The position numbers and the translations under genes were made by a program. From the NCBI GenBank assembly GCA_033558025.1, contig JAUCEF010000016.1, forward strand, positions 3,472,001-3,536,000: DNA of 64,000 nt. Direction: 5' to 3'. A model generated the notes under the pieces. That model searched no databases. It saw nothing but the letters and a program-made list of their open reading frames with translations, and was not told where the DNA came from. This DNA comes from Phytophthora sp. 'mugwort'. Taxonomy: Eukaryota; Oomycota; Peronosporomycetes; Peronosporales; Peronosporaceae. This document shows, piece after piece, positions 54,490 through 64,000 of the stretch. The stretch's first letter is position 1. Each line of letters starts with the position of its first letter.

Positions 54490-57057
54490 ATGTCGGGCAC
54501 GGCGCAGGAACTACAAAATGACATCGAACAAATGGAAAATCGACTTGCTAGTGTCAAAGTGGTTGTTGAAGTGGAGCGGGAGGCCTGGCGGCGGAGCTCT
54601 CGTATAGGGAAACGCGGCACTAAATGGAAGGGGGCAGCACCACTGCGATACAAGGAAAACGAGTCAAAAACGTCGACGCCAACCAGTGCGAATAATCCGT
54701 CGAGTGACGACACCGACGCAGATGTCACTCTAATGCCGGGATATTGGGACGCACTGGAGCTCGCACAGTACCTTCAAGACAAACAACTCGGAACTTATGC
54801 ACAAATAGTCATTTCCAAACAAATCACGGGCAAAAAAATACTAGAAACTCCAGTATCTAAACTCCGTAAGCTTTTGAAGGACATCGAGACATCTGGAAAT
54901 GACTCAAGTTGGAAAGTTTTCCTGAGCGAGTACGCGAAGCTGAAGAAACACCAACGACAGTTAGAGAAAACCGTCGCTACGAATCGTTCGCAACCCGATT
55001 CGGCTCGCTCTCTGGACTCGAATGATCGCCGGTCATTGAAAGTCATGAGCTCGGCAGAGGCACCTCTCGTTTTCCCATTGATTTCGCCACGATTACCTGG
55101 AATAAGTGCATCGAGTCAAGCGCAGCCGCAAAACACTGCGAAGCCTCCCACCGCGTCGAAACCCACGTACTCTTTATGGAAGCCAGCATCGTCTAACAAC
55201 ATCCCATTGGCAACTTGTTGGAACTGCAAGACGCGATTTTTCCGTCCACATTTAAAAAGGTCAGTAGCTGGAGTCTCGAGCACCGATACGAGTCAGTCAA
55301 TGTCATCGTCGATGCGAGCTTCACTCGTGGCTCGAGCATACTGTTCCCAAGCATGCCAACAAAGCATCGAGTCCAGTGATATCCGCATCTCACCATCGCT
55401 CAGCGTTAAGGTCACATTTAATCCTTCGAACGCCACAACCGAAGAAAATACCAAAAGCAGTCGACCGTCTCGCGGTCAATCTTTCATTTCGTCTTCTGCC
55501 GGCGAGCCACCAGGTCCAGATTTGCGCAGTCGAAGTGACAATATCAAGGGAAATCGACTTGGAAGCAGCACGAAGGGAAGTACCAGTTCCTCACCGAAAT
55601 TTAAGCATTCACACAAGTTTCATACCGTTTTTGCGCGGAGGTCGTCTCGGCCGGATGCATCAGTAGATGATCCAAGTAACTTTGACTTTTTACACGTAGC
55701 AGCTCCTCGAGGTGAACCTGCAGCCCTAGCATCAACTTCATCACGGCAATACTACACAGAAGGGCATCCAGTTACGTACAAAAGTCGGGAGGATTCCCGG
55801 CCCATCGATGAGAACGCTTCTGGTACATTTTCGATGTGCCCTTCGGTTACCTCATTAGCAAGTAATCAGTACCGAGCTGCCATGACGCAGAGTGATTCTC
55901 GAATCCGGTCGCCTAATGGGAAGCCAGTACCTCCCGATCTGATGCTCAGCACCTCCGTCTCACAAGGAGCACCAAAGCAGTGCAAAATGTATCATCAGTC
56001 GAGATATAAATTGGACCCAGACCTTTTCCAAACCCACCAAGAAACCTTTTCTAGCTGTTTTGGTGCGATACCGTTGAATAATCGACCATATACCTTAGTC
56101 ACTGGTAATGCGCGGGTTGACTATGGTCGTGGAAATCTTCTTCGACTTCAACAGTTCCTCACTGTTCGCGCACTGCATCGACTGGGCTTAACGTCGCGTG
56201 CATGGTTCGATCTGATCACAATGCCGTCAGCCTTTAACGACGCACTTTGGGGTGTTCACGTTCTGCGGATTTGGAGACCGAGAGAGGAAGACGAAGCGTT
56301 TTTGCACGAAATTGGGGTGCTCAAGAAGCCTGAGCGACCTCGGCGAATGCTGCAGATACTGACTCGACAAGTTTCTCGTGTTATTGTGGACAACATGAAG
56401 ATACTTTTGAACCCTGAAAGCTGGCAGCTAGCGACAATATTGTCTCGAAAGGAAGGCGAGAGCATTAGATCGCTGCATGAGGTGATGGGAAAGAAGCGCG
56501 ACAGGCTAGAGACGAAAGATGGAGGCGAACTCTCGCCGCGTCGCCTCCAACCGGCCGAGCTGTACGAACAGATCACAGCCGTTTACACCCTTGCGGGCGA
56601 GATTGTAGCACTATGTGCTAGACGGTTGATACGACCGGTGGACCCCATGGCGATGCTCACGGATATTTTACAAGGCCTCAAGAGCGGGGAGCTCTGTCGC
56701 GTGTACTGCAGGCGGCTGCGACTATTTTCTCAGTCGAATCGACTGCCGTTCAACCAGTGGCAACTGCTGTCGCACTGTGATCGTGCCGTGGAGTTCTTCT
56801 GGTCAGATGAGGAAGCAGAAGACGCAGTTTTGCCGCCGCTAGAGCTGCCTGTGTGGCACCAGAAAATCCTGAGCAAGCTTCAGCACGCGTTGCAGCAGCG
56901 CCTGCTGGGCAAGGACAGCGTCAACTACGTCATTAAGGTCGCCCATGACCAGAACGCATCAGCCGCCGTACTCCTCTCGTTTGAGAAGTTCCTCGCACGT
57001 CGTCATAACCACGCAGGTGCCGTGGCCACAACAAGGAGCAACAGCGGCCGCGTCTAA
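54490..57057 (+). CDS. Uncharacterised protein with SAM-like, Cys-pair and F-box-like segments
   Basis: 855 residues. The frame is open from a GTG at 54472, but the first ATG is 54490. Seen in order: an N-terminal coiled coil (about 5-35); a SAM-like helical domain (about 84-136: YWDALELAQYLQDKQLGTYA); two Cys pairs, CWNC (about 243) and CSQAC (about 285), which could form a zinc site; a long Ser-rich disordered part (about 310-540); an F-box-like stretch (about 548-590: LTVRALHRLGLTSRAWFDL) and a helical C-terminus (about 600-830). No enzyme motif. If the F-box reading is right it may be a ubiquitin-ligase adaptor; this is inference. It starts 139 bases after the oligopeptidase B stop, same strand. 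No intron needed. Confidence 0.75.
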   Translation: MSGTAQELQNDIEQMENRLASVKVVVEVEREAWRRSSRIGKRGTKWKGAAPLRYKENESKTSTPTSANNPSSDDTDADVTLMPGYWDALELAQYLQDKQLGTYAQIVISKQITGKKILETPVSKLRKLLKDIETSGNDSSWKVFLSEYAKLKKHQRQLEKTVATNRSQPDSARSLDSNDRRSLKVMSSAEAPLVFPLISPRLPGISASSQAQPQNTAKPPTASKPTYSLWKPASSNNIPLATCWNCKTRFFRPHLKRSVAGVSSTDTSQSMSSSMRASLVARAYCSQACQQSIESSDIRISPSLSVKVTFNPSNATTEENTKSSRPSRGQSFISSSAGEPPGPDLRSRSDNIKGNRLGSSTKGSTSSSPKFKHSHKFHTVFARRSSRPDASVDDPSNFDFLHVAAPRGEPAALASTSSRQYYTEGHPVTYKSREDSRPIDENASGTFSMCPSVTSLASNQYRAAMTQSDSRIRSPNGKPVPPDLMLSTSVSQGAPKQCKMYHQSRYKLDPDLFQTHQETFSSCFGAIPLNNRPYTLVTGNARVDYGRGNLLRLQQFLTVRALHRLGLTSRAWFDLITMPSAFNDALWGVHVLRIWRPREEDEAFLHEIGVLKKPERPRRMLQILTRQVSRVIVDNMKILLNPESWQLATILSRKEGESIRSLHEVMGKKRDRLETKDGGELSPRRLQPAELYEQITAVYTLAGEIVALCARRLIRPVDPMAMLTDILQGLKSGELCRVYCRRLRLFSQSNRLPFNQWQLLSHCDRAVEFFWSDEEAEDAVLPPLELPVWHQKILSKLQHALQQRLLGKDSVNYVIKVAHDQNASAAVLLSFEKFLARRHNHAGAVATTRSNSGRV

Positions 57058-57455
57058 TGTACTAGTACTGTACAGTAAAAAGAAGATTTCGCCATTTTTG
57101 ATTACACGAGCGGATGATTACCCCAAGTTGACTAGCTAGCAATGGTACAGTGTACCGCGTCATCATTTCCGGGTATCACAGACGTACTGCAGCCTTGATA
57201 GCGCCATGTTTTTTTTTTTTTATCTTGGTAGCTCTACTGAGCGAATACAGGACTTGAGCAGGACAGACTGTCCTGCACATGAATATACTGTAGCTCAAAT
57301 ACTTGTACAGTAGCTCGCTCCCTTGTTGGACAGCAAAACGAAGTGCGTGACAGGCAATGCAGCATGACGACCACCGTGTGCTACTCTTGTCGCTGGATTC
57401 TTCCCTGTCATATAATGACGAGGGAGAATCTTGCGGAGATGGAGATCGCAGCACA

Positions 57456-57508
57456 ATAGAGTGATAATATTGTTATCAGTTATACATATACATTAATTAT
57501 CACTCTAT
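57456..57508. repeat. Inverted repeat ATAGAGTGATAAT, 27 nt apart
   Basis: Perfect 13-bp arms (57456-57468 and 57496-57508) around an AT-rich spacer; a tiny MITE-like structure or footprint. Confidence 0.7.
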
Positions 57509-57535
57509 CCCCACAGCTGTTTGAGCTCGCTCGTT

Positions 57536-57560
57536 CACGCCGCCGGAGTCCGGCGGCGTG
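57536..57560. repeat. GC-rich palindrome, 12 bp arms, 1 nt centre
   Basis: CACGCCGCCGGA (57536-57547) and TCCGGCGGCGTG (57549-57560) are exact reverse complements around one G. Confidence 0.85.
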
Positions 57561-58394
57561 AGCAACTGTGGCCGCGGCCATGCCCATGCGGGGTGAGCGT
57601 GGCCACGTGCGTCAGAGCTCGTCTGCAGCGTCCTTGTGCACTGCCGCAACTGATCATTAAAAATCCAATCGCTGCGCCGACAATAGTCACTTCAAGGTAC
57701 CCATCACAGTGATGATCTCCATGGCGACTTCGCGCACAGCAAAACGAAGCACGGCAAAAAATTGTGACAACTTGGCGACTGGAAGAGACTGAGGCGGGGC
57801 TGCAACTGATCATCCCTGTGTTGTTACGGCACGTGCTACAAAGTAACATGTGTATTGTACAAGGTCGTTGTGGCTTGACTTCCTCGCCTGGATTTTCGTT
57901 TTCCTGAAAAACTTAAATGCCGTCAAGCCAGCACCCCACCGATACCGTTGCGGTCATCTTGGTCATGGCGGTGTCTTCCGTATTAAAACATGTGCAAAGC
58001 ATGGAGACAATAGTTGACTTGGAACGGCTGGAGAGAGCTCCTCGAAATGAACCCACTTTTCACTGCGTAAATGGTTTGACGACGCCGAGGCTGGTCGTGT
58101 CCACTGGACGCTGTCCAGCCTGCCGCACAGGCGTAGGACTCTCGTCTACGGCTTAGCCTTTCGCCCACCTCATGCGCAGTTTGACACAAAGCCTGACAGT
58201 ATGGCGAAGGCTGACTAAACACCAACGGAACATAATCGAGCTGCCAGACGGACAGCATGGCAGGTATCATACGGTACATTCGTCGTCGTTGCAGTAGTGA
58301 CCGCGCGTCCAGCTCACCTCAGTTCGAAATTCGCATCACAGAGCGCAGCGCCGCCACGTGATCTACTCAGTCTACTCAGGCCAGCAATTACCAC

Positions 58395-59018
58395 ATGTTG
58401 AAACCAGCCAACAGTGCGCGACGCATCGAGCGCGGTCTCTGGTCGGGCGACGAGCACGATCGCTTCCTAGACGGGCTCAAGCTCTACCCGCACGGTCCCT
58501 GGAAGAAGATCGCCAGCTATGTGGGCACGCGCTCACCTCGCCAGGTGCAAACGCACGCGCAAAAATACTACGAAAAGGTAGGCCGCCGTTTGCGTGGACT
58601 GCGGAAGGACCGTAAAAAGCTTGTGCGCCCCGAGCACCGTCTGGACGAGGACATGGTGCAGCTCTGCCGGCTCGCCAAGGGAAGGACGGATCCCAACGGC
58701 CACGTGGACCCCACGCTCGCCAGCCGTCTGCGCGCGCCGCTGTCGTCGACCTCCAATATCAGTGTTTCGCTGCTGGCCGTGGACTCGGCCGAGCTGCCGC
58801 GAAAGACTTTCCAAGACGAGCTGCAGCAGGCGACGTTCTTCGAGCCAACCAGCCCGTGCCCGAGTGCCAGCACGGCATCGGCCACCACCGACAGCGATTC
58901 CGCCATGGACCTGTCGGACTTTGACGACTCGTGCCTCGACTTCCTCATCGAGGTACTGGGCGGCATGGGCGCTGCTAGCGGTTGCAGCAATGTTGGAGAC
59001 TTTGTCATCAATGTGTGA
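58395..59018 (+). CDS. SHAQKYF-type single-MYB transcription factor, second copy
   Basis: 207 residues from the ATG at 58395. MYB repeat at residues 14-64: GLWSGDEHDRFLDGLKLYPH then PWKKIASYVGTRS and QVQTHAQKYYEK. The domain matches that of the MYB gene at 45346-46116 closely, but the rest differs except for a C-terminal SCLDFLIEVL motif. A basic patch (RGLRKDRKKL) follows the domain. Expected nuclear DNA-binding protein; a Ser/Thr/Ala-rich then acidic C-terminal half could be an activation region. The codons are strongly GC-ending compared with the first copy. Short MYB domain genes of this type are numerous in Phytophthora. No intron. Confidence 0.85.
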   Translation: MLKPANSARRIERGLWSGDEHDRFLDGLKLYPHGPWKKIASYVGTRSPRQVQTHAQKYYEKVGRRLRGLRKDRKKLVRPEHRLDEDMVQLCRLAKGRTDPNGHVDPTLASRLRAPLSSTSNISVSLLAVDSAELPRKTFQDELQQATFFEPTSPCPSASTASATTDSDSAMDLSDFDDSCLDFLIEVLGGMGAASGCSNVGDFVINV

Positions 59019-59059
59019 CGCCCAAACTATTGTTCAGTGTAGTCCAGTAGTAGCATAGA

Positions 59060-59418
59060 CAACGACCTCCAGTGCCCGATAGACCTGGGGGCTGCCACCA
59101 CCACCGCAGGGAACAGAGTGGAGAGTAACTTATAAAACGACGCATTCATTCTTTCATTCATTATGTAAGTACGTGTCAACAATGGAGTCGGTCGCGGGAG
59201 CCGTTCAAATTCTGGTGAAAATTTCGTCGGTTGCAGTCATTGAAGATCACATGATGGGATGGCCAAACGGAAGCGTCCAGTAATCAAGCGAACAGCAAAA
59301 AAGCATGGCTACACGTTTGGGCAATTGTGACAATTATTATCACCTGACGCTTCTTTATAATTGATAAAGGTTAGTTAGTATGAATATTGCGCATGATAAA
59401 TGCCACTCCCTCTATATA
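59060..59418. other. Convergent 3' region, nothing recognised
   Basis: Between the MYB stop and the PLC-like stop on the opposite strand; AT-rich towards 59300-59400, where polyadenylation is expected for both genes. Confidence 0.4.
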
Positions 59419-62166
59419 TTAATAGTTCATCCACATCGCCATGGCTATCGCAGTGGCCAAGGCCCAGGTCGTCATCATCGTCATAGCCGCTCCGCTGACC
59501 GTTCTGCCGCCGTCGCCTGTGCCGGCACTGCCGTCGGCGCCGATGCGTGATTGGCTGCTGCTGGTGTCGCCGGCGTCGTACACGGCCTGATCCGCGGCCG
59601 AGATGGCCGGGAAGCTGGCGAGATCCACGTCCAACTGCGCCGTCGCATCGTTGGCCGCGGACTGCAGCGCCGTCAGCAACGCCGAGTTCTCTATGGCCAG
59701 GCGAGGCGCACCCGTAGCGTAGCCGCCCGGACAACTAGAGCCCTGACTCACTACCTCCCACGTCGTGCGGTTGTTGCTGCTCACACATGCTATGTGACTG
59801 ATATTCGACGAGTCCGCCACGCCGTACCACCGACCGTCTGTCGCCGAGAGCTGCACGGCCGTGGCCGTGGCCACGTCCGGCTCATTTTCCGCCCAGGACC
59901 AGACCATCGCGGCCACTACGGCGCCATCCAGTCCATCTGGGGCCAGGACGTTCACTCCAGCGTCCATGAAAACCGAGAGAGTCGAGACGTTCAGGTGGTC
60001 AGGCTCACTGGTCGTGTCCAGTTGGACGCTGCCACCGCTCAACGAGTCTTGCGTGAAGGTGGCATAATGCAGTTCACTCTTGAAGGCGCGAACCAGCGTA
60101 CCAGCGTGCATCGACTGGCCGAAGAACGTGCCGGACGGGCCGGTCGAGCTACTCGGCACGTCCGCCCATCCAGCGCACAATTCACGTATGTAGAACATTT
60201 GGTCGTTCGCCTCAGGCGTAGCCACCAGGATAACTCTCTTGCCTCGGCCAACCAGTTCTTGTAACGTGAATCCGTTCCAATCGCCGCCAGTATCGGCAAA
60301 GTTTGATGGAGAGAAAAGCAGATCACCGAATGTGTTTGTGTAGAGCTCTAGCAACGCATCCATCCGTGAGTACGTGCTAACCTCGTCGCCAATCTCCGTG
60401 TAGATCACCACCAAATCGTCCGGATTACTTGACAACCACCTGGAGATCTCAGTCAACGACTCGTTATGAAGACGCTGCTCATCGGCTCGGATACCGCTGA
60501 GTGACGGCAGGCAGCCCATGAGCTCTGATCCCCACTGCACCGTGCTGTCTTCACCACTGGCCTTAAGGACAGACTCCAACGAGGACACCAACGTAGAGGC
60601 TGCATCATCGACGAAAGCGATGTCGAAGCCGGAACAGTGAGCGCTGCGAAGCGAAGACGCAAAGTAGTGCACGTCCAGCTCCAGGAATCGGACGCCCAGG
60701 TTCAGTTGATCCGTCAGACTCAAGAACTGGTTGCTTGTGCGCATATAACTGTCGGTCTTGAACGCGTTAAGCTTCGCATTGAAGAGCTGGTCACGATTGC
60801 CGTATCCACGGGCCTGAGTGATGACACTGTTGTGCGTTGCCGGGATTTCTGCGTAGCACAACGTCTCTGCATACGAAACGTTGCGCTGGTACGTGATGGC
60901 GCGTGCCACCCATGGCTCGATGAGGGCAGTTCCAGCCTCGCACACGTCGATACACACATCGTTATTATCGCAAAAGTTCACCCGTGTGCACGTAACGTTC
61001 TCCGGGGATAATGATTTACTGACTGCGGCAGCGCTGCTCGATGAAGACTTAGTACCAAAACTCGAGCTGGAAAGTGTGAAAGACGGAGGCGTACATGTAG
61101 AGCCGAAATTGCAGCTTGAAATGGTGGAATACAGCGCAGTAAACTGCGACGCAGCGTTCTGGCGGCCTGTGATGAGGGTGAACAGCTCGGCCAGCGAGTT
61201 GCCTGACAGGTGAGTCATTAAAGCATCCACACTTTGCAATAACGTCGATAGTCCCGAAGTGCAGCACGATGCAGCATAGTACGAGATGTCACCGCTCCCC
61301 AGACCGCTGGAGAGACTGGTCGCTTCAAGTGACGAGCAGACTTCGGTCTCGGATGCAGCGTAGAGCGGCACACCTGCTTGAAAGATGATGGCTTCGAGCA
61401 ATGACGACGCGTCAGTCGTCACGACATTAGACAAGTAGGAGCTCAACGGCACAGAACAAAGTTGATCGTCGGTACTTGTGGTAGTGCACATGGTTTGATG
61501 CAGTCCGTTGACGAGACTCATCAGAGTTTGCTCCAGTGTCTGCCCCGTCGGGACGATGAGCTTGGCTACCTCGAGGTACCTGTTAAGCACATTGCAACAC
61601 GTTGCATCACTATCCAGCAGTGAAACCAACCCAGGTAGCAGCGCCTCAATGCACGGCCCCGCTTGCGTGTTCATGACGTTGCAGAACCCTTGCAACGTGC
61701 TGCTGTCGTCACCCCACGAGGACAACGAGGTTGCTAAGTCCACAGAGTCGGATCCGACGTTGCTGGAGCTCACGACGCCTCCAAGCAGCAGGTTCAGCAC
61801 CTCGGTGAACGCCGCGGAGTCGTCGGAGTCTCCGCTGACGAGGGAGCTGAGGGTCGTGAGGTTACACTGCGAGCCAGACGCCGCGATGGACGGGAACAGC
61901 TGCGCTATGTTGGTGGCGATGCAGCCCTGAAGCCCCGCGACCGATGGTAACGCTGACAGGTACGTGGACAGCACGCTGCTACTGGCGCTGGCGTTGCAGG
62001 CCGCTTCGTCGTCCGCCATAGTCGCCTGCTCCTCCAGTAAACGCGCGTAGACCTCCTGGTCATCGGCGCTCAATTGTCGTTGCTGCGTCTGCAATCTCCA
62101 TGCGTGTGCACTTGATGCAAAGATGGCTACAACCAGCAGGATGATCCATGATCGCGGCAGAACCAT
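59419..62166 (-). CDS. Secreted, probably GPI-anchored PLC-like phosphodiesterase
   Basis: 915 residues from the ATG at 62166, chosen because it starts a clear signal peptide (MVLPRSWIILLVVAIFASSA, cleaved after HA); an in-frame ATG at 62250 would put 28 polar residues before it. Residues about 25-400 are Ser/Thr-rich with regularly spaced cysteines, possibly repeated Cys-containing helical units. The C-terminal half is PI-PLC X-like: CYAEIPATHNS (His445, general base candidate), GVRFLELDVHYF, and SAHCSG (His510, second His candidate), DDLVVIYTEIGDEV, and GKRVILVATPE. The end is Ser/Gly-rich plus a hydrophobic tail (MMTTWALATAIAMAMWMNY), which suggests a GPI signal. Probable outer-membrane or wall enzyme on a phosphodiester or lipid substrate; substrate unknown. 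No C2 or PH domain. Confidence 0.8.
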   Translation of the reverse strand: MVLPRSWIILLVVAIFASSAHAWRLQTQQRQLSADDQEVYARLLEEQATMADDEAACNASASSSVLSTYLSALPSVAGLQGCIATNIAQLFPSIAASGSQCNLTTLSSLVSGDSDDSAAFTEVLNLLLGGVVSSSNVGSDSVDLATSLSSWGDDSSTLQGFCNVMNTQAGPCIEALLPGLVSLLDSDATCCNVLNRYLEVAKLIVPTGQTLEQTLMSLVNGLHQTMCTTTSTDDQLCSVPLSSYLSNVVTTDASSLLEAIIFQAGVPLYAASETEVCSSLEATSLSSGLGSGDISYYAASCCTSGLSTLLQSVDALMTHLSGNSLAELFTLITGRQNAASQFTALYSTISSCNFGSTCTPPSFTLSSSSFGTKSSSSSAAAVSKSLSPENVTCTRVNFCDNNDVCIDVCEAGTALIEPWVARAITYQRNVSYAETLCYAEIPATHNSVITQARGYGNRDQLFNAKLNAFKTDSYMRTSNQFLSLTDQLNLGVRFLELDVHYFASSLRSAHCSGFDIAFVDDAASTLVSSLESVLKASGEDSTVQWGSELMGCLPSLSGIRADEQRLHNESLTEISRWLSSNPDDLVVIYTEIGDEVSTYSRMDALLELYTNTFGDLLFSPSNFADTGGDWNGFTLQELVGRGKRVILVATPEANDQMFYIRELCAGWADVPSSSTGPSGTFFGQSMHAGTLVRAFKSELHYATFTQDSLSGGSVQLDTTSEPDHLNVSTLSVFMDAGVNVLAPDGLDGAVVAAMVWSWAENEPDVATATAVQLSATDGRWYGVADSSNISHIACVSSNNRTTWEVVSQGSSCPGGYATGAPRLAIENSALLTALQSAANDATAQLDVDLASFPAISAADQAVYDAGDTSSSQSRIGADGSAGTGDGGRTVSGAAMTMMTTWALATAIAMAMWMNY

Positions 62167-62599
62167 TGTCAATAGAGACTTTGGCAGGAGCGTTGTCCTG
62201 TGTGGCTGCTCGCCGTTTTGAAAGTGACAAAGGAGCCGGTTATCGTTCATACCCGTTAGCTTTGATTATAGCCGTGGTTAGCCGTTATTTTGGCGGTTTG
62301 TCAGGTGAGTCGGTTAACTGTCGTTCGGTTAAGCCCGTGTTCTTTTTGCCAGTTGCAGTTTTTAAAATTAACTGACCTTATGATAGGTCAATAGATAAAT
62401 GCAAGCAAAGCAAGCAGCGCAAAAATGACGAGTTATGGTTTCTGTTTCCTGTTCCAAAGCCTCGGACCGAGACCCACGACACTAGGCAGCGATTTAATGA
62501 ATTATTTATCGGGCCATGGCGACGAATATTTCCAGTGAACCAAGCAAGTGTTAACAAGCGCGCTGGAGAGCCGTTGGACTCACAAGCGACTGTGAAGGG

Positions 62600-63473
62600 C
62601 TCACTCCATCACCATCGAAGACGCAACTTTAATTGGTGTTATTAAATGCCAAAAATCTTCCTATACAAGCGGTGTCTTCGGTGGGGAGCACAAAACTCAG
62701 GCCACGATTCGTGGGACCGTTCACGTTCAATTGGCGTCCACAGCAACGCCTACACGCTGGATCTGCCATCGTCCAATGCGACGCATACCAGGTTCTACCT
62801 ATGCGCAAAGCGTACCATGAGGCGGAGCGCCTTCCGCTGGGTCTGCCGAGACACCGTGTAGCGACGCAGAGCGCTCCGCACCATGCGCATTAGCGACTCC
62901 TCATTCACAGGCGCCGAAGGCGGCCGCGCAGCAGAAGCAGCAATCGCAGGATCGACCGGCGGGTGCCGCTCCAGGCGTCGGACACGGCCATAGAGATCCC
63001 GGATCCACCCGACCTGCTCTTCGAGCAAATGACGGACACGCATAGTCCTGCTCCAAGCGATCCACCTTCGCCCACAGGCGGTGCCTCTCCGCGTCTACGT
63101 CGGGCGTGTGGCGCAACACCCGCTCCAGTCGCGTCTCCATGAGCTGTTGGCGGCCACGCAAAGCGATCATATCCGTTCAATGAACGTCCAGAAGGCCTGG
63201 CAATTTGCCATCGCTTCCGCGAGGTTCCCTGAACCAGTCGGCGGCGTCAACTCGAGCCGCGACGACTCAGCAACGGCCGCTCCGGCCGCTCCACCACTAC
63301 TGGGTAGTGATGCGGAGAAGTACTTTCATGTGGAGAAGATGGTGAAACACCGGAGGTGTGCGGGCGTCGACCAGTATCTGGTGAAGTGGTGCGGCTATCC
63401 CTCGTCCGATAATACGTGGGAGACGGAAACCGGCCTCGCGATGGATTACGCCCGACATCGTGGACGCTTATAA
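62600..63473 (+). pseudogene. Chromovirus (Ty3/gypsy) integrase C-terminus and chromodomain
   Basis: STKLRPRFVGPFT (62690-62740) followed in another frame by AYTLDLPSSNATHTRFYL is the usual gypsy integrase C-terminal region (GPF-V-----AY-L-LP). A few hundred bases later, in the frame of 63081-63473, EKYFHVEKMVKHRRCAGVDQ then YLVKWCGYPSSDNTWE is a chromodomain with its aromatic residues. These domains direct integration to modified chromatin. The integrase core and the rest of pol are missing and frames differ, so this is the 3' end of a broken element. The following 500 bases could hold its 3' end and LTR; none identified. Confidence 0.65.
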
Positions 63474-64000
63474 GCGCTCCAACGGAGCCGGTCGGCGCTA
63501 ACAGGCCCTAGAACGCTCCTAGATTTAACGGGCTGTGAATGCCTCGACTTTTGCACCTTCGACACGACCTCCTCGACGGCAACTTGTGGTGTGGGCAAGT
63601 CTCGGACGTCCCAACGTTGATCTCAAGTCCGGCCATCTTTCATCTTCGCCAGGCAAAAGCGAAGACGTCGCAGCACGAGACAATCTAGCCGATGAGGCGA
63701 CCGCAGTAACTCAGCTACGAGGTAGCCGGCGTGGCGAAGCCAAGCCTCGAACTCAACCTCGTTGGACTGTTGGGCGAGGACAGTATCGCTTGCAAGAACG
63801 ATCCGACACTCCTCGCAGCTAGCTACGGTGACCCCGGGCTAACGGCTTCGCCGCAAATACGACGAATACTCCTCCGGAGACCAGATGCGGTTTTGTGCGC
63901 TAGCAGCTGCTCACGACATCGCGGGGCCGACGGCTCGTGTTCGCGTTTGCGGTCTTGAGATCCTTTGGCGTCAGGACGCGCTGCGTCCGCGCGCTCACGC
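63474..64000 (+). other. Downstream of chromovirus fragment; nothing recognised
   Basis: GC-rich open frames (63535-63822) without known motifs. Possibly an element 3' region. Confidence 0.35.

Larger units (their letters stand above)
57058..58394. other. Intergenic region with inverted repeats
   Basis: Short frames only (for example 57917-58156), none recognised. Contains a poly(T) run at about 57210, a 13-bp inverted repeat (57456-57508) and a GC-rich palindrome (57536-57560). The last part should contain the promoter of the MYB gene at 58395. Confidence 0.45.

Noticed and set aside
59551..60264. Plus-strand 237-codon frame inside the PLC-like gene
   Set aside because: GC-rich antisense shadow of an intact coding region; no domain.
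1..64000. CRISPR arrays, rRNA genes, bacterial operons
   Set aside because: No spaced repeat array or rRNA-like sequence seen; introns and domain content are eukaryotic.

Overview
The window looks like nuclear DNA of an oomycete, most likely a Phytophthora or close peronosporalean relative. Four things point there: a secreted transglutaminase elicitor with a Pep-13-like motif, the remains of a Crinkler (CRN) effector, short GT-AG introns (67-459 nt) in otherwise long open frames, and an oomycete-type initiator (GCTCATT...) before the elicitor gene. It has the two-part layout known from these genomes: islands of intact genes in long stretches of broken transposons.

Regions: 1-6.0 kb is transposon debris (pogo, Harbinger and MULE transposase remnants) and unassigned sequence. 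6.07-8.76 kb is an intact receptor-like TKL kinase, with an antisense fragment of a paralogous kinase just behind it. 9.5-17.1 kb holds an L1-like LINE on the minus strand with tRNA-like elements on both sides. 19.1-20.5 kb is the isolated transglutaminase elicitor gene. 20.5-25.2 kb has a copia reverse transcriptase remnant and a mariner-like (DD39D) transposase carrying a spliceosomal intron. 25.4-33.6 kb is the most unusual block: a decayed Polinton/Maverick with protein-primed PolB (an HNH-like zinc module inside it), a retroviral-type integrase, several unrecognised ORFs and a convergent peptidase-S74 (endosialidase-chaperone) fibre-like gene. 33.7-34.5 kb is a broken CRN gene. 35.9-44.9 kb is a patchwork of hAT, gypsy, copia and two pogo-type elements.

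45.3-62.2 kb is a compact gene island: SHAQKYF-type MYB (-), three-exon myosin (-), three-exon oligopeptidase B (+), a SAM/F-box-like protein (+), a second SHAQKYF-type MYB (+) and a secreted PLC-like phosphodiesterase (-). Myosin and oligopeptidase B are divergent with only 29 bp between start codons. The two MYB genes sit either side of the myosin to SAM/F-box block, facing outward, and share a C-terminal LDFxIE motif. 62.6-63.5 kb is the integrase and chromodomain end of a gypsy chromovirus.

The intact genes do not form an obvious pathway. Likely themes are signalling (kinase, PLC-like), transport along actin (myosin), organellar peptide turnover (oligopeptidase B), transcription (MYBs) and plant interaction (transglutaminase, CRN remnant). 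All calls come from reading the sequence; no database search was run.
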